Source: Actinomycetes bacterium
Lineage (GTDB): Bacteria; Actinomycetota; Actinomycetes; Mycobacteriales; Mycobacteriaceae
DNA length: 64,000 nt
Direction of reading: 5' to 3'
NCBI GenBank assembly: GCA_023461275.1
Contig: JAEYMI010000105.1
Coordinates: 72,100-136,099, forward strand
The notes beneath the pieces were generated by a model. The model searched no databases. It was given only the letters and a program-made list of their open reading frames with translations, and was not told where the DNA came from. This document shows, in pieces, positions 50,484 to 58,995 of this stretch; the first letter of the stretch is position 1; each line of letters opens with the position of its first letter. Position numbers and translations under genes: made by a program.

Positions 50484-52447
50484 TGTTTGCCGCATTCTCA
50501 CCGGGCAGTGATTTCAAGCGGTACTACCGCGGGCGGATGCCGCGCCTGGCACTCGCCGTCATCATTCTGATGCCGTTGCTCTACGGTGCCCTGTATCTGT
50601 GGGCGTTCTGGAATCCGTTCGACGCCGTCAACAAGATCCCGGTCGCCCTGGTCAACTCCGACCGAGGCGCCACAGTGGAGGGCAAGCCGCTCAACGCCGG
50701 CCAGCAGGTTGCGCAGGGGCTCATCGACTCCAAACAGCTGGACCTGCACCTGGTGTCCGAAGCGGACGCCAAAAAGGGTGTCGAGCATGGGAAGTACTAC
50801 TTCTCGATCACGTTGCCACCGGATTTCAGTGAGGCCGTCGCCTCGCCGTCCTCCAAGGATCCGCGTTCGGCCGAACTGATCTTCACCTACAACGACGCCA
50901 ACAATTATCTGTCGACGGTGATGGGCCAGGATGCCGCCGAGCAAGTGGTGAACCAGGTCGGCGCGCAGGTGGGAGATCAGACGTTCGACATTGTCATCAA
51001 TGGTGTCACCGGTCTGATGCCGAAGTTGCAGCAGGCCAAGGCCGGGGTCGACAAGCTCAATAGTGGTATGCAGCAAGCCAATACCGGCGCCCAAGAGCTC
51101 GCCACCAACCTGGTCACGGCAAAGAACGGCGCGGGACAACTCGCCGGCGGCCTCACCGAACTCGACTCGGCGGTAACTCGTGCCACCGACCCGATCGTCA
51201 ACGCGCTCAACAACTCTGGTGGAAGTGGTCTGTCCGCTCAGCAACTCAACGAGACCGTCAGTCGGCTCAGTACGACCTCGACCACGTTGTCGGATCAGTT
51301 CGGTACCGTGGCCGGTGCACAATCTCAGGCCAGCCAGTTGGTGACCGGCGTGCGGGCGCAACTGCGCGCCAGTAGTGATCCGAATGTTCGGTTCCTGGCC
51401 GATCAGCTCGGGCCGGTCGAGGACTTCCTCGCCACGCGCGGGCTCGGGCCGGACGCCAACAACCAGCTCACCCAGGTGCAGACCGATGCCAAGGTGCTCT
51501 CCGCGCAGCTCGGTAACCCACAGAGCCCGGCCCGGGCTGCTCTCTCCCTTCTGGAGAGCGGCACGTTGGGCAATGACATCGCTGCTGCTAGAAATGCCGC
51601 CGGTGAGTTGAGCTCGGGTGCCAATCAGCTCAATACCGGTCTCGGTGAGCTCAGTGCCGGTGCCAATCAGCTCTCTTCCGGAACGGTCCAACTAGCCTCT
51701 GGGACACAGCAACTGGCCACGCAGGTGAACGGAGCCGTCGACGCGGTGCCGTCGTGGTCGCAGGAGCAGAAGAACGCACTGGCCTCGACGTTGTCGAAGC
51801 CGGTGGCCTTGAAGGAGAACACGCTCAACCAAGCGGATACCTTCGGTACCGGATTCACGCCGTTCTTCTTCGGTCTCGCGTTGTTCGTCGGCAGCATCAT
51901 CGCGTGGATGTTGTTCACGCCGTTGCAATCCCGGCCGATCGCTCAGGGCCTGAATTCATTGCGGGTCGTGCTGGCCTCCTTCGCTCCGACCTTCGCTGTC
52001 GGCATGCTGCAGGCGATCATCCTCTATCTCGTGGTCGTCTTCGCGGTTGGCCTGCGCCCCACTCATCCAATAGGGACGTTCGCCTTCATGCTGCTGATGG
52101 TTGCGGTGTTCCTATCGATGATTCAAATGTTCAACGCATTGTTCGGACCCGCGGTCGGTCGTGTGGTGACGTTGGCATTCCTGATGGTCATGTTGACCTC
52201 GGCCGGCGGTATCTATCCGGTGCCCACCACGACGAAACCCTTCCAATACATCCACTGGGTGGACCCGATGACCTATACCGTCACCGGACTCAGACAGTTG
52301 ACGGTGGGCGGAATCGACTATCGATTGTGGGGATCGATTGCGGTGCTCGTCGTACTGACGTTGACATTCCTCGCGGTATCGACGTGGGCCGCCCGTCGCA
52401 ACAGGCAATACAACATGGATCGGCTCTATCCGCCGGTCGAAGTATAG
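50483..52447 (+). CDS. YhgE/Pip-family membrane protein (ABC-2 permease-like)
   Basis: The 654-residue protein has one N-terminal helix (LALAVIILMPLLYGALYLW near 20-38), a ~430-residue extracytoplasmic region and five or six C-terminal helices from ~460. The start KIPVALVNSDRGA is classic YhgE/Pip. The extracytoplasmic stalk has heptad-like repeats (QLSSGTVQLASGTQQLA) predicting a long coiled coil. Known relatives are the Lactococcus phage infection protein and mycobacterial membrane proteins of the MmpL/ESX periphery. Coupling to a degenerate ATPase is unusual. gadB follows 101 nt later. Confidence 0.88.
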   Translation: MFAAFSPGSDFKRYYRGRMPRLALAVIILMPLLYGALYLWAFWNPFDAVNKIPVALVNSDRGATVEGKPLNAGQQVAQGLIDSKQLDLHLVSEADAKKGVEHGKYYFSITLPPDFSEAVASPSSKDPRSAELIFTYNDANNYLSTVMGQDAAEQVVNQVGAQVGDQTFDIVINGVTGLMPKLQQAKAGVDKLNSGMQQANTGAQELATNLVTAKNGAGQLAGGLTELDSAVTRATDPIVNALNNSGGSGLSAQQLNETVSRLSTTSTTLSDQFGTVAGAQSQASQLVTGVRAQLRASSDPNVRFLADQLGPVEDFLATRGLGPDANNQLTQVQTDAKVLSAQLGNPQSPARAALSLLESGTLGNDIAAARNAAGELSSGANQLNTGLGELSAGANQLSSGTVQLASGTQQLATQVNGAVDAVPSWSQEQKNALASTLSKPVALKENTLNQADTFGTGFTPFFFGLALFVGSIIAWMLFTPLQSRPIAQGLNSLRVVLASFAPTFAVGMLQAIILYLVVVFAVGLRPTHPIGTFAFMLLMVAVFLSMIQMFNALFGPAVGRVVTLAFLMVMLTSAGGIYPVPTTTKPFQYIHWVDPMTYTVTGLRQLTVGGIDYRLWGSIAVLVVLTLTFLAVSTWAARRNRQYNMDRLYPPVEV

Positions 52448-52548
52448 ATGGCGGTCGATGTGCATAAATAAAGTTCAGAAACGGACACAACGAGTTCATT
52501 AAGCGCCACAATGGAATTAGACCTCGAACGACGAACACAGGAGTAGTT

Positions 52549-53952
52549 ATGTCGCAGCACACCAATGCCCGGCACACCACCAACGACGGGGACACCCTTA
52601 CCTTGAACCCGGTCTTCGTCCGGCCGGGGGAGTCGACGGAGTTGCCCAAGTTCACGATTCCGGACGAGATGAGCCTGCCGGAGACCGCCTATCAGATCGT
52701 CCACGACGAGGCGATGCTCGATGGCAATGCGCGGTTGAACCTGGCGACGTTCGTGTCGACGTGGATGGATCCCGAAGCCCGGCAACTCTATGCCGAGACC
52801 TACGACAAGAACATGATCGACAAGGACGAGTATCCGCAGACCGCCGCGATCGAGGACCGGTGCTGGAAGATCATCGCCGATCTGTGGCACGTGCCCAGCG
52901 TCGACAACGCGATCGGCACCTCGACGATCGGGTCGTCGGAGGCGGCGATGCTGGGTGGGCTCGCCCTCAAGCGTCACTGGCAGGCCCGACGCAAAGCCGA
53001 GGGCAAGCCGATCGACAAGCCAAACCTGGTGTTGTCCACCGCGGTTCAGGTGTGCTGGGAGAAGTTTCTGAACTACTTCGAGGTCGAACCCCGTTGGGTT
53101 CCGGTGTCGCAGGAACATTTCGTCTTCGACGGGCATGAGCTGGAGAAGTACGTCGACGAGAACACCATCGGCGTGGTCGCGATCATGGGCGTGACCTTCA
53201 ACGGCCTGTACGAGCCGGTGAAGGAGATCGCAGCGAAACTCGATGAGATCCAGGCGAATACGGGTCTGGACGTCAAGATTCACGTCGACGGGGCGTCGGG
53301 TGCGATGGTCGCGCCGTTCTGTCAGCCCGACCTCGAATGGGACTTCCGGGTCGATCGTGTGGTGTCGATCAACACGTCGGGTCACAAGTACGGGTTGGTG
53401 TATCCGGGGCTGGGCTGGATCGTCTGGCGCGACAAGGAAGCTCTGCCGGAGAGCATGGTGTTTCACTGCAGCTACCTCGGCGGCAACATGCCGACCCTGG
53501 CGCTGAACTTTTCACGTCCCGGCGCTCAGGTGCTGTTGCAGTACTACAACTTCCTGCGCCTGGGACGAGAGGGCTACCGTCAGGTCCAGCAGGGCTCGTT
53601 GGATGTGGCGCAATACCTTTCGGCACAGATCGAGAAGATGGGTCCGTTCGAGTTGGTCAGCCGGGGCGACACGATTCCGGTCTTCGCGTGGCGGCTCAAG
53701 GACGACTACACCGACAAGTGGAATCTGTACGACCTCTCCGACCGGTTGCGGATGAAGGGCTGGCTTGTGCCGGCGTATCCGATGGCCGACGATTTGGCGG
53801 ATATGACGTTGCAGCGCATCGTGGTTCGTGCCGGCTTGAGCCATGATCTGGCCAACGCACTGCTGGGGGATATGGAGAGCGAAGTCAGTTTCCTGAACAA
53901 CCTCGCGGCGCCTCTGCCGCGAGAAGGAACCGGCTCGCACTTCCACCACTGA
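52549..53952 (+). CDS. gadB: Glutamate decarboxylase
   Basis: The 467-residue PLP enzyme has the Lys in NTSGHKYGLVYPG near 279, HVDGASGAMVAPF near 248, STIGSSEAAMLGGLALKRHW near 125 (STIGSSEAAMLGGLALK) and a C-terminal His-His (SHFHH), all typical of GadA/GadB. It turns glutamate plus a proton into GABA and CO2. CAGGAG lies 6-7 nt before ATG 52549. No glutamate/GABA antiporter is adjacent; the neighbours are YhgE/Pip and an unknown membrane protein. Two AraC genes downstream recall the GadX-GadW arrangement of E. coli. Confidence 0.95.
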   Translation: MSQHTNARHTTNDGDTLTLNPVFVRPGESTELPKFTIPDEMSLPETAYQIVHDEAMLDGNARLNLATFVSTWMDPEARQLYAETYDKNMIDKDEYPQTAAIEDRCWKIIADLWHVPSVDNAIGTSTIGSSEAAMLGGLALKRHWQARRKAEGKPIDKPNLVLSTAVQVCWEKFLNYFEVEPRWVPVSQEHFVFDGHELEKYVDENTIGVVAIMGVTFNGLYEPVKEIAAKLDEIQANTGLDVKIHVDGASGAMVAPFCQPDLEWDFRVDRVVSINTSGHKYGLVYPGLGWIVWRDKEALPESMVFHCSYLGGNMPTLALNFSRPGAQVLLQYYNFLRLGREGYRQVQQGSLDVAQYLSAQIEKMGPFELVSRGDTIPVFAWRLKDDYTDKWNLYDLSDRLRMKGWLVPAYPMADDLADMTLQRIVVRAGLSHDLANALLGDMESEVSFLNNLAAPLPREGTGSHFHH

Positions 53953-53983
53953 CCGCGGTTGTCTCGGTGAATCGGTTATCTCG

Positions 53984-54640
53984 GTGAACTCCGCCAGATT
54001 CAACTCGCTTCTCACGCCGACCCTGCGCAAACAATGCATTGGATTCATGATCGGATCCGCATTGTTTGCGCTCGGGTCGGCGCCCGGCTTCGGATCCTGG
54101 GCGGGCGCCTCGGTGGTGAACATCTGCTATTTCGTCGGAGCGTGGTTCTTCACCACTGCCGGTGCGATCCAACTTCTGCTGAGTGGTCCACGCGTGGCGG
54201 AGGTGTCCTACGGCACCGGAAAGATGGTTCGCGCGGAATGGTTGACGGCGTCGGCGCAGTCGCTGGGTACGGTGTTGTTCAACGTCAGCACCGCCGGTGC
54301 CATTGCCGCGCATTCGGTCGCCGGTGAACGACACATCGTGTGGAGTCCGGACGCGGCCGGGTCGGTGGCGTTCCTCGTCAGCGGCGCAGTGGCCTATGTC
54401 GCGTTCTATCGCGCCGAAGGGATGGTGTGGGCGCCGCACAGCGCGGCCTGGTGGTCAACCCATCTCAACTGGGTGGGTTGCGTGGCATTCGGCGTCAGCG
54501 CCATCGGCGCCTATGTGACGGTCTCGGGTGTCACCGTCGACGCCATTCTCGCCAATATGGGCACGTTCATCGGCGCCATCTGCTTCTTCCTCTCGTCACT
54601 GATCGTGCTTCCGCGCCGTAGCATCGCCAAGAGCGGATAG
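53984..54640 (+). CDS. Six-helix membrane protein (YrhK-like repeats)
   Basis: The 218-residue protein has hydrophobic helices near 18-34, 42-62, 85-105, 122-140, 158-178 and 185-205. LRKQCIGFMIGSALFALGS and VNICYFVGAWFFTTAGAIQL resemble YrhK-domain pairs; this is tentative. GTG 53984 is 32 nt after gadB. It could move glutamate, GABA or protons, but has no known transporter motif. Confidence 0.65.
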   Translation: MNSARFNSLLTPTLRKQCIGFMIGSALFALGSAPGFGSWAGASVVNICYFVGAWFFTTAGAIQLLLSGPRVAEVSYGTGKMVRAEWLTASAQSLGTVLFNVSTAGAIAAHSVAGERHIVWSPDAAGSVAFLVSGAVAYVAFYRAEGMVWAPHSAAWWSTHLNWVGCVAFGVSAIGAYVTVSGVTVDAILANMGTFIGAICFFLSSLIVLPRRSIAKSG

Positions 54641-54691
54641 AATATTGCGGCTGGTACATTTTCGATGGGTAGTCAGCGGAGGTGATGGCTG

Positions 54692-55714
54692 ATGTTCGCC
54701 GAGACACCTGTCGGCCTGCCCGATGATCTGGTCCGGCGTTGGCGAGCCGATGTGGGCGCCGACGATCCGGCGGGCGTGAATCCGACGCACACCGCGTCTC
54801 TATCAGGATCGTCGGGTTTGGCCGAAGCCGGTCCGGCGTTTGAGGTTTCGTGTACCGGCCACGAGAACAGCTTCGCTGAGATCGCCTACTGGCGACCCTT
54901 GTCGACGCTGATCACGTTCGCGGTCCTGCGTACGCCGTGTCGCACGGAAAGAACTGCCGAGCGGATCGCGGAGTGTCCGTCGCCCTATGTGTACGTCCAC
55001 AGCAGTTCACTGCACGGGACCGGCTGGCTGGAGACTGCCGATCATGTTCAGCGACTGTGGAATCCGGGTTCCTTGGCAGTGTTCGACGGCACTCGGCAGG
55101 GCTCCTATACCGCCTTGTCGATCTCGGACCCGGTCGGTGTCTGCATTCCGGCGGACCTGCTCGGCACGCCGGACCACCCGACCATGGCGAGTCGCTGTAC
55201 GACAATTCTCGATGATGCGCTGGCGCGCGCGGTCGCCGCCTTCGTGCGCAACTTCGCGTGTGATGCCGCGGTGCGGCGAATGGATGTGCAGGTCGAAGAC
55301 GAACTGGTCGTTGTCGATATGGTTCGTGCCGCGCTGGACAATGTCGGCGGCTCATCGACGCCCAAGAGTTCGTCTGTTGTGCGTACCGCGGCCCAGTCCG
55401 TCATCGAAAAGTGTTATCGAGACCCGGCTTTCGGGCCGGACGAGATCGCTTCGACTCTGCATGTCAGTCGTCGACAATTGTTCCGGGTGTTCGCCGACAT
55501 CGGTGCGACACCAACGGATCTGATCGCGCGACGACGGTTGCGGTGTGCCGAGCATCTGCTCGGCACGGAGAATCGGATCTCCCTGGAACGAGTCGCGCGC
55601 GCCTCCGGGTTCGGCTCTGTCGCGACGCTGCGGAACCGTTTTCGCGCGGTTCACGGCATGACCCCGGACGAGTTCCGTCGGTGTGATCACTGCGACGCCG
55701 GGGAGATGTCGTGA
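54692..55714 (+). CDS. AraC-family regulator (first of a tandem pair)
   Basis: The 340-residue protein has an N-terminal cupin-like AraC-binding domain (about 40-180) and a C-terminal double HTH domain: FGPDEIASTLHVSRRQLFRVFADIG near 249 (DEIASTLHVSRRQLFRVF) and ISLERVARASGFGSVATLRNRFRAVHGMTPDEFR near 295 (ARASGFGSVATLRNRF). Its stop overlaps the next gene's GTG (GTGA). It is the probable regulator of the gadB cluster immediately upstream. Confidence 0.88.
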   Translation: MFAETPVGLPDDLVRRWRADVGADDPAGVNPTHTASLSGSSGLAEAGPAFEVSCTGHENSFAEIAYWRPLSTLITFAVLRTPCRTERTAERIAECPSPYVYVHSSSLHGTGWLETADHVQRLWNPGSLAVFDGTRQGSYTALSISDPVGVCIPADLLGTPDHPTMASRCTTILDDALARAVAAFVRNFACDAAVRRMDVQVEDELVVVDMVRAALDNVGGSSTPKSSSVVRTAAQSVIEKCYRDPAFGPDEIASTLHVSRRQLFRVFADIGATPTDLIARRRLRCAEHLLGTENRISLERVARASGFGSVATLRNRFRAVHGMTPDEFRRCDHCDAGEMS

Positions 55715-56748
55715 CCGTCGAGCGTGGTCTGGACCCGGTGGTCGTCGCCGAGTGGTTGAGTCGGGTCGGTGCACGAAACCCTGGAAATAGTGCGCGTGCC
55801 CAGGTGTTTCGGGGTGCGCCCGGCCTTGCCGCGTACTCGGCGGAGTTCGTTCCGGTGACCACCGCGTGCCCACTCCGCTACGAGAGCTACGTCTTCCATC
55901 GCCGCCTGTCGACGATGGCGGTCCACTGCGAACTCCACAGCGCGCGGTGCATCGAGTTCGCCGGACAGTCGGTGCGCAGCCCCACTCCACTGGTGATCGT
56001 CGCGTGGTCGTCCAACGGCACGTCCACCATCGTCGGACCGGATGGCGAACACGTCTACGCTCCCGGAAAGATCATGGTCGTCAGCTCGTCGAATCTTCCG
56101 TTCCAGGCGATCGAGACCGAGGGTGATATGGCGGCGATCGTCTTTCCCCGCCGGTTGCTCGGTGGGAACTGGGACCAACTGTCGGTTACCGAGTTGCTTT
56201 GTGCCGCAGACTCTTTGGCGTCGAGGTCGGCAACCGGATTCCTGCGGCAACTGGTCGTGGACGCTGCGGTGGCCCGCCGTGAGATCACGCACGACGAAGA
56301 GATCGCCGCAATCAGGTTGCTGCACAACGTGATCACCAGCTCGGTGTCGCGGGGTGCGTCGCTGCGCACCGACGCAATGTCGGTCTACCACTCGGTGGCG
56401 ATGATCATCGAGGATCGATTCCGTGATCCGGGTCTGACGGCAGCCGCCATCGCGGCCGAGATCCATATGAGCCGACGAAACCTGCATCGATACATGACGT
56501 CAATGGGCGAATCGCCGTCGGCCATGATTGCTTCTCGACGACTGCGCGAGGTCAGGGCGCTGCTCCGGGCGTCACCGACCATGACGCTCGACGATGTCGC
56601 AGCTGCAACGGGTTTCGCCAGCGCGGCCACCCTGCGTAGCCGGCTCCGATCCGATATGCAGATGACCCCTTCGCAACTGCGCAGCGTGCTTCAGCCAAGG
56701 TCGAATGCCGATTCCTCTAACGAGCTCAACCTGACTCTGTCGCAGTGA
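55711..56748 (+). CDS. AraC-family regulator (second of a tandem pair)
   Basis: The 345-residue paralogue of the preceding gene has the same layout: an N-terminal sensor region (YVFHRRLSTMAVHCELHSARC) and two C-terminal HTHs (TAAAIAAEIHMSRRNLHRYM near 249 and VAAATGFASAATLRSRLRSD near 301). Divergence from its neighbour is high outside the HTHs, so the duplication is old or the two were acquired together. The GTG start is translationally coupled. The pair may form homo- and heterodimers. Confidence 0.87.
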   Translation: MTVERGLDPVVVAEWLSRVGARNPGNSARAQVFRGAPGLAAYSAEFVPVTTACPLRYESYVFHRRLSTMAVHCELHSARCIEFAGQSVRSPTPLVIVAWSSNGTSTIVGPDGEHVYAPGKIMVVSSSNLPFQAIETEGDMAAIVFPRRLLGGNWDQLSVTELLCAADSLASRSATGFLRQLVVDAAVARREITHDEEIAAIRLLHNVITSSVSRGASLRTDAMSVYHSVAMIIEDRFRDPGLTAAAIAAEIHMSRRNLHRYMTSMGESPSAMIASRRLREVRALLRASPTMTLDDVAAATGFASAATLRSRLRSDMQMTPSQLRSVLQPRSNADSSNELNLTLSQ

Positions 56749-56779
56749 TGCCGCGGGCACTTGGAGTTCGCCGGACGCG

Positions 56780-57103
56780 ATGTGCGCGATGAGTGTGGGT
56801 ATGCGGGCCATCATCTCTCGGCGGGTGAGTGATCTCGACGTGCTTGTCCGAGGCCGTCGGCCAGGGCGTGCGCTGGAGAGCGTGGTTCTGGTCACCGCGT
56901 TCGTCGTCGGCTTCGTCATCGAGGAGCAGGAACGAAGCCAATCAGGGCCGCAGCGGTACTCGCTCGAGGAGCGAAGCGCCCTGGTAGGCGAGGAGTTCGC
57001 GCTGGTCGCGGCCGCGGGCGCGATCCTCTACGGTGACCCCGATGTCCGGTTCGAACGCCACCTCACCGGCATCGTCGACAGCCTCCGTGGAAAAGGGGAA
57101 TGA
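56780..57103 (+). pseudogene. Remnant of a TetR-family repressor (C-terminal domain only)
   Basis: Residues after about 36 match the TetR_C-type ligand domain (VVLVTAFVVGFVIEEQERSQ, then LVGEEFALVAAAGAILYGDPDVRFE). No N-terminal helix-turn-helix precedes it: the upstream ~30 codons are unrelated and the next upstream DNA belongs to the AraC gene. It is therefore a 5'-truncated fragment, at the point where the accessory block meets tmRNA. Confidence 0.7.
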
Positions 57104-57128
57104 CCAGACGGTGACGAGTTGTTAGACT
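57100..57128 (+). promoter_or_regulatory. Promoter of ssrA (tmRNA)
   Basis: ATGACC (-35, 57100-57105), a 17-bp spacer and TAGACT (-10, 57123-57128). Start is expected near 57135, followed by a ~28-nt 5' leader removed by RNase P. Confidence 0.6.
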
Positions 57129-57162
57129 GGAGTGCTCGCTGAAGTTCAGCGAGTACCTCCTC

Positions 57163-57529
57163 GGGGCTGATCGGTTTCGACTACGTGCGTCGAGGTGGGG
57201 GAAGCGTGTCGGTGCAGGCTAGAGACCACCGTTAAGCGTCGCAGCAACCAATTAAGCGCCGATAAGAATCAGCGCGACTACGCTCTCGCTGCCTGACAGC
57301 AGAGCTAGTCTGTCGGCCCGGAGGCGTTCCCGCTCCGGTCCCCGGCATCATTCAGGGAACTCACCGTCGGTATCGGTCGCGGATACCGACGGGACAAATC
57401 ACAGCGACTGGGATCGTCATCTCGGCTTGTTCGCGTGACTGAGAGATCCGAGTAGAGACACAGCGGACTGCACACGGAGAAGCCCCACTGAAGCGACGGA
57501 GGACCCGGGTTCAATTCCCGGCAGCTCCA
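57163..57529 (+). ncRNA. ssrA: tmRNA (ssrA)
   Basis: The 5' end GGGGCTGATCGGTTTCGACT and 3' end GGGTTCAATTCCCGGCAGCTCCA form the tRNA-like domain; GGGGCTG pairs with CAGCTCC (one G-U). The tag frame at 57258-57296 reads ADKNQRDYALAA-stop, giving the tag (A)ADKNQRDYALAA with the conserved YALAA degradation signal. The next bases are CGA, so CCA is not encoded and must be added after transcription. It rescues stalled ribosomes with SmpB. Confidence 0.95.
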
Positions 57530-57535
57530 CGAAAA

Positions 57536-57571
57536 GCGCCCCACCTGTTTACGCAGGTGGGGCGCTTTTTT
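57536..57571 (+). terminator. Rho-independent terminator of ssrA
   Basis: Stem GCGCCCCACCTG (57536-57547) with CAGGTGGGGCGC (57554-57565), a 6-nt loop and six T. Confidence 0.95.
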
Positions 57572-57587
57572 GCTGGGCGTGGCGAAC

Positions 57588-57653
57588 TCCCGCGACTTCA
57601 ACTGGTTCCCGCGAACGTAGCTATGGTCGCGGGAACCAGCTGAGGTCGCGGGA
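57588..57653. repeat. 27-bp-arm inverted repeat downstream of ssrA
   Basis: Arms 57588-57614 and 57627-57653 pair at 25 of 27 positions (plus one T-G) around a 12-nt loop. Each arm itself begins and ends with TCCCGCGA. It is not a classical terminator, having no T-run and lying after a strong one. Confidence 0.8.
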
Positions 57654-57691
57654 ACGCTGGACGGCGTCGTCGGAGGGTCCCGCCGCACGGC

Positions 57692-57697
57692 TACTCT
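57692..57697 (+). promoter_or_regulatory. -10 element, leaderless gene at 57705
   Basis: TACTCT ends 7 nt before ATG 57705. Confidence 0.5.
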
Positions 57698-57704
57698 TCG
57701 ACAC

Positions 57705-58025
57705 ATGACTGATCGGTATGTGTTCGAGAACCGGGTCGACGGTGACGGAACCCGACGTTATAGCTCCGCTCACCTCGACGCCGACGGGCTGTTGGCGATC
57801 ACGACGGATGATTCTGGCCCAGCGGTGGAGAAATTTTTCGGTGCGCCCGACTATGAGGCGCTCGAGACGTTCAGCGCGGAGCAGACCACTCGGCTCCGGG
57901 AGGCGCTGGGTCAGGATCTGATCGCCGCGATCGCGGAGAAGTTTCCCGACTCGTTGGCGCTGTCGAAGTATGTCGAGTCGACGGGAATCGGCCGCGGCCG
58001 GGTATGGAACCGAATCGGGTCCTGA
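57705..58025 (+). CDS. Small conserved-looking protein of unknown function
   Basis: This 106-residue acidic protein has no membrane segment. It starts MTDRYVFENRVDGDGTRRY and has a central ALETFSAEQTTRLREAL helix and a VESTGIGRGRVW end. No family is recognised. The -10 7 nt upstream and third-position GC bias support it as a real gene. A 12-bp direct repeat (AAGCCGTCAGYC) follows its stop. Confidence 0.6.
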   Translation: MTDRYVFENRVDGDGTRRYSSAHLDADGLLAITTDDSGPAVEKFFGAPDYEALETFSAEQTTRLREALGQDLIAAIAEKFPDSLALSKYVESTGIGRGRVWNRIGS

Positions 58026-58077
58026 GTCGGCGCCGGCGTCAGTCCAAGCAGCCAGTTTAAGCCGTCAGCCCAAGCCG

Positions 58078-58995
58078 TCAGTCCAGCTTGCGATCCCCGG
58101 CGCGCATCAGGGCAGATCCCGACTCTGACCCGACCAGCCCGTTGGCGATGCGGCCGGCGTGAATTGCCGCGCTCAGGTCGATGCCGGTCTCGATGCCGCA
58201 GTCGCGCAGCAGGTAGGTGAGGTCCTCGGTCGCGATGTTGCCGCTGGCGCCGGGCGCGAACGGGCATCCGCCCAGCCCGCCGACCGATGCGTCGAGTCGG
58301 CTGACGCCCGCCTGAACCGCCGCGTATGCACTGGCCAGGCCGGTGCCGCGGGTGTTGTGGAAATGGGCGCCCAGCGGCAGGTCGCCGATCAGCGGCGACA
58401 CCAGTTCCACCAACTCCGTGACCCGACGCGGGGTCGTCGTGCCGATGGTGTCGGCGATGCTGATGCGGTGTGCGCCCTCGGCGACCGCGGACTTCACGAC
58501 GTCGATCACGCGATCCGGTGGCGTCGGGCCGTCGAACGGGCAGTCCCAGGCGGTGGCGATGATGACCTCGACCTCGACCTCGGCGCCGGCCGTACGAGCC
58601 ACCGCCACGACGTCGCTGATCAGTGCAGTCGCCGCCGCGCTGTCGCGCCCGACGTTGGCGCGGCTGTGTCCATCGGCCGCCGACACCACGTACTCGAGGT
58701 GGGTGAACCCGGCGTCGACGGCGCGTCGTGCACCGTTGGGGCTCGCGACCAACGCGGAGAAGGTGATGCCGGGGTAGTCGGCCAGGTGGGTGGCCAGTTC
58801 CGGTGCATCGGCGAGGGCGGGCACCTTGCTCGGGGAGACGAACGCGGTCGCCTCGATCTCGCGCACTCCGGTGGCCGCGATCGCTTGCAGCAGTTCGAGT
58901 TTCGCGTCGGTCCCGATCGGTTCCTCGATCTGCAGGCCATCGCGCAGGGCGACATCGCGGATGGTGACCGCGCGAACAGGTTCGGGTGCGGCCAT
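58078..58995 (-). CDS. mvaB: Hydroxymethylglutaryl-CoA lyase-family enzyme
   Basis: The 305-residue TIM-barrel lyase has IRDVALRDGLQIEEP near 11, EATAFVSPSKVPALADAPE near 47 (EATAFVSPSKVPAL), the metal-binding HFHNTRGTG near 210 and the flexible active-site loop GGLGGCPFAPGASGN with its Cys near 243. HMG-CoA lyase makes acetyl-CoA and acetoacetate in leucine degradation. Its start overlaps the upstream CoA-transferase stop (TGATG). The pairing with a CaiB-type transferase leaves open another 3-hydroxyacyl-CoA substrate. Confidence 0.88.
   Translation of the reverse strand: MAAPEPVRAVTIRDVALRDGLQIEEPIGTDAKLELLQAIAATGVREIEATAFVSPSKVPALADAPELATHLADYPGITFSALVASPNGARRAVDAGFTHLEYVVSAADGHSRANVGRDSAAATALISDVVAVARTAGAEVEVEVIIATAWDCPFDGPTPPDRVIDVVKSAVAEGAHRISIADTIGTTTPRRVTELVELVSPLIGDLPLGAHFHNTRGTGLASAYAAVQAGVSRLDASVGGLGGCPFAPGASGNIATEDLTYLLRDCGIETGIDLSAAIHAGRIANGLVGSESGSALMRAGDRKLD

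Noticed and set aside
58056..58083. 12-bp direct repeat AAGCCGTCAGYC after the 57705 gene
   Set aside because: Two short copies in a convergent 50-bp gap are best explained by slippage. There is no dyad or link to regulation.
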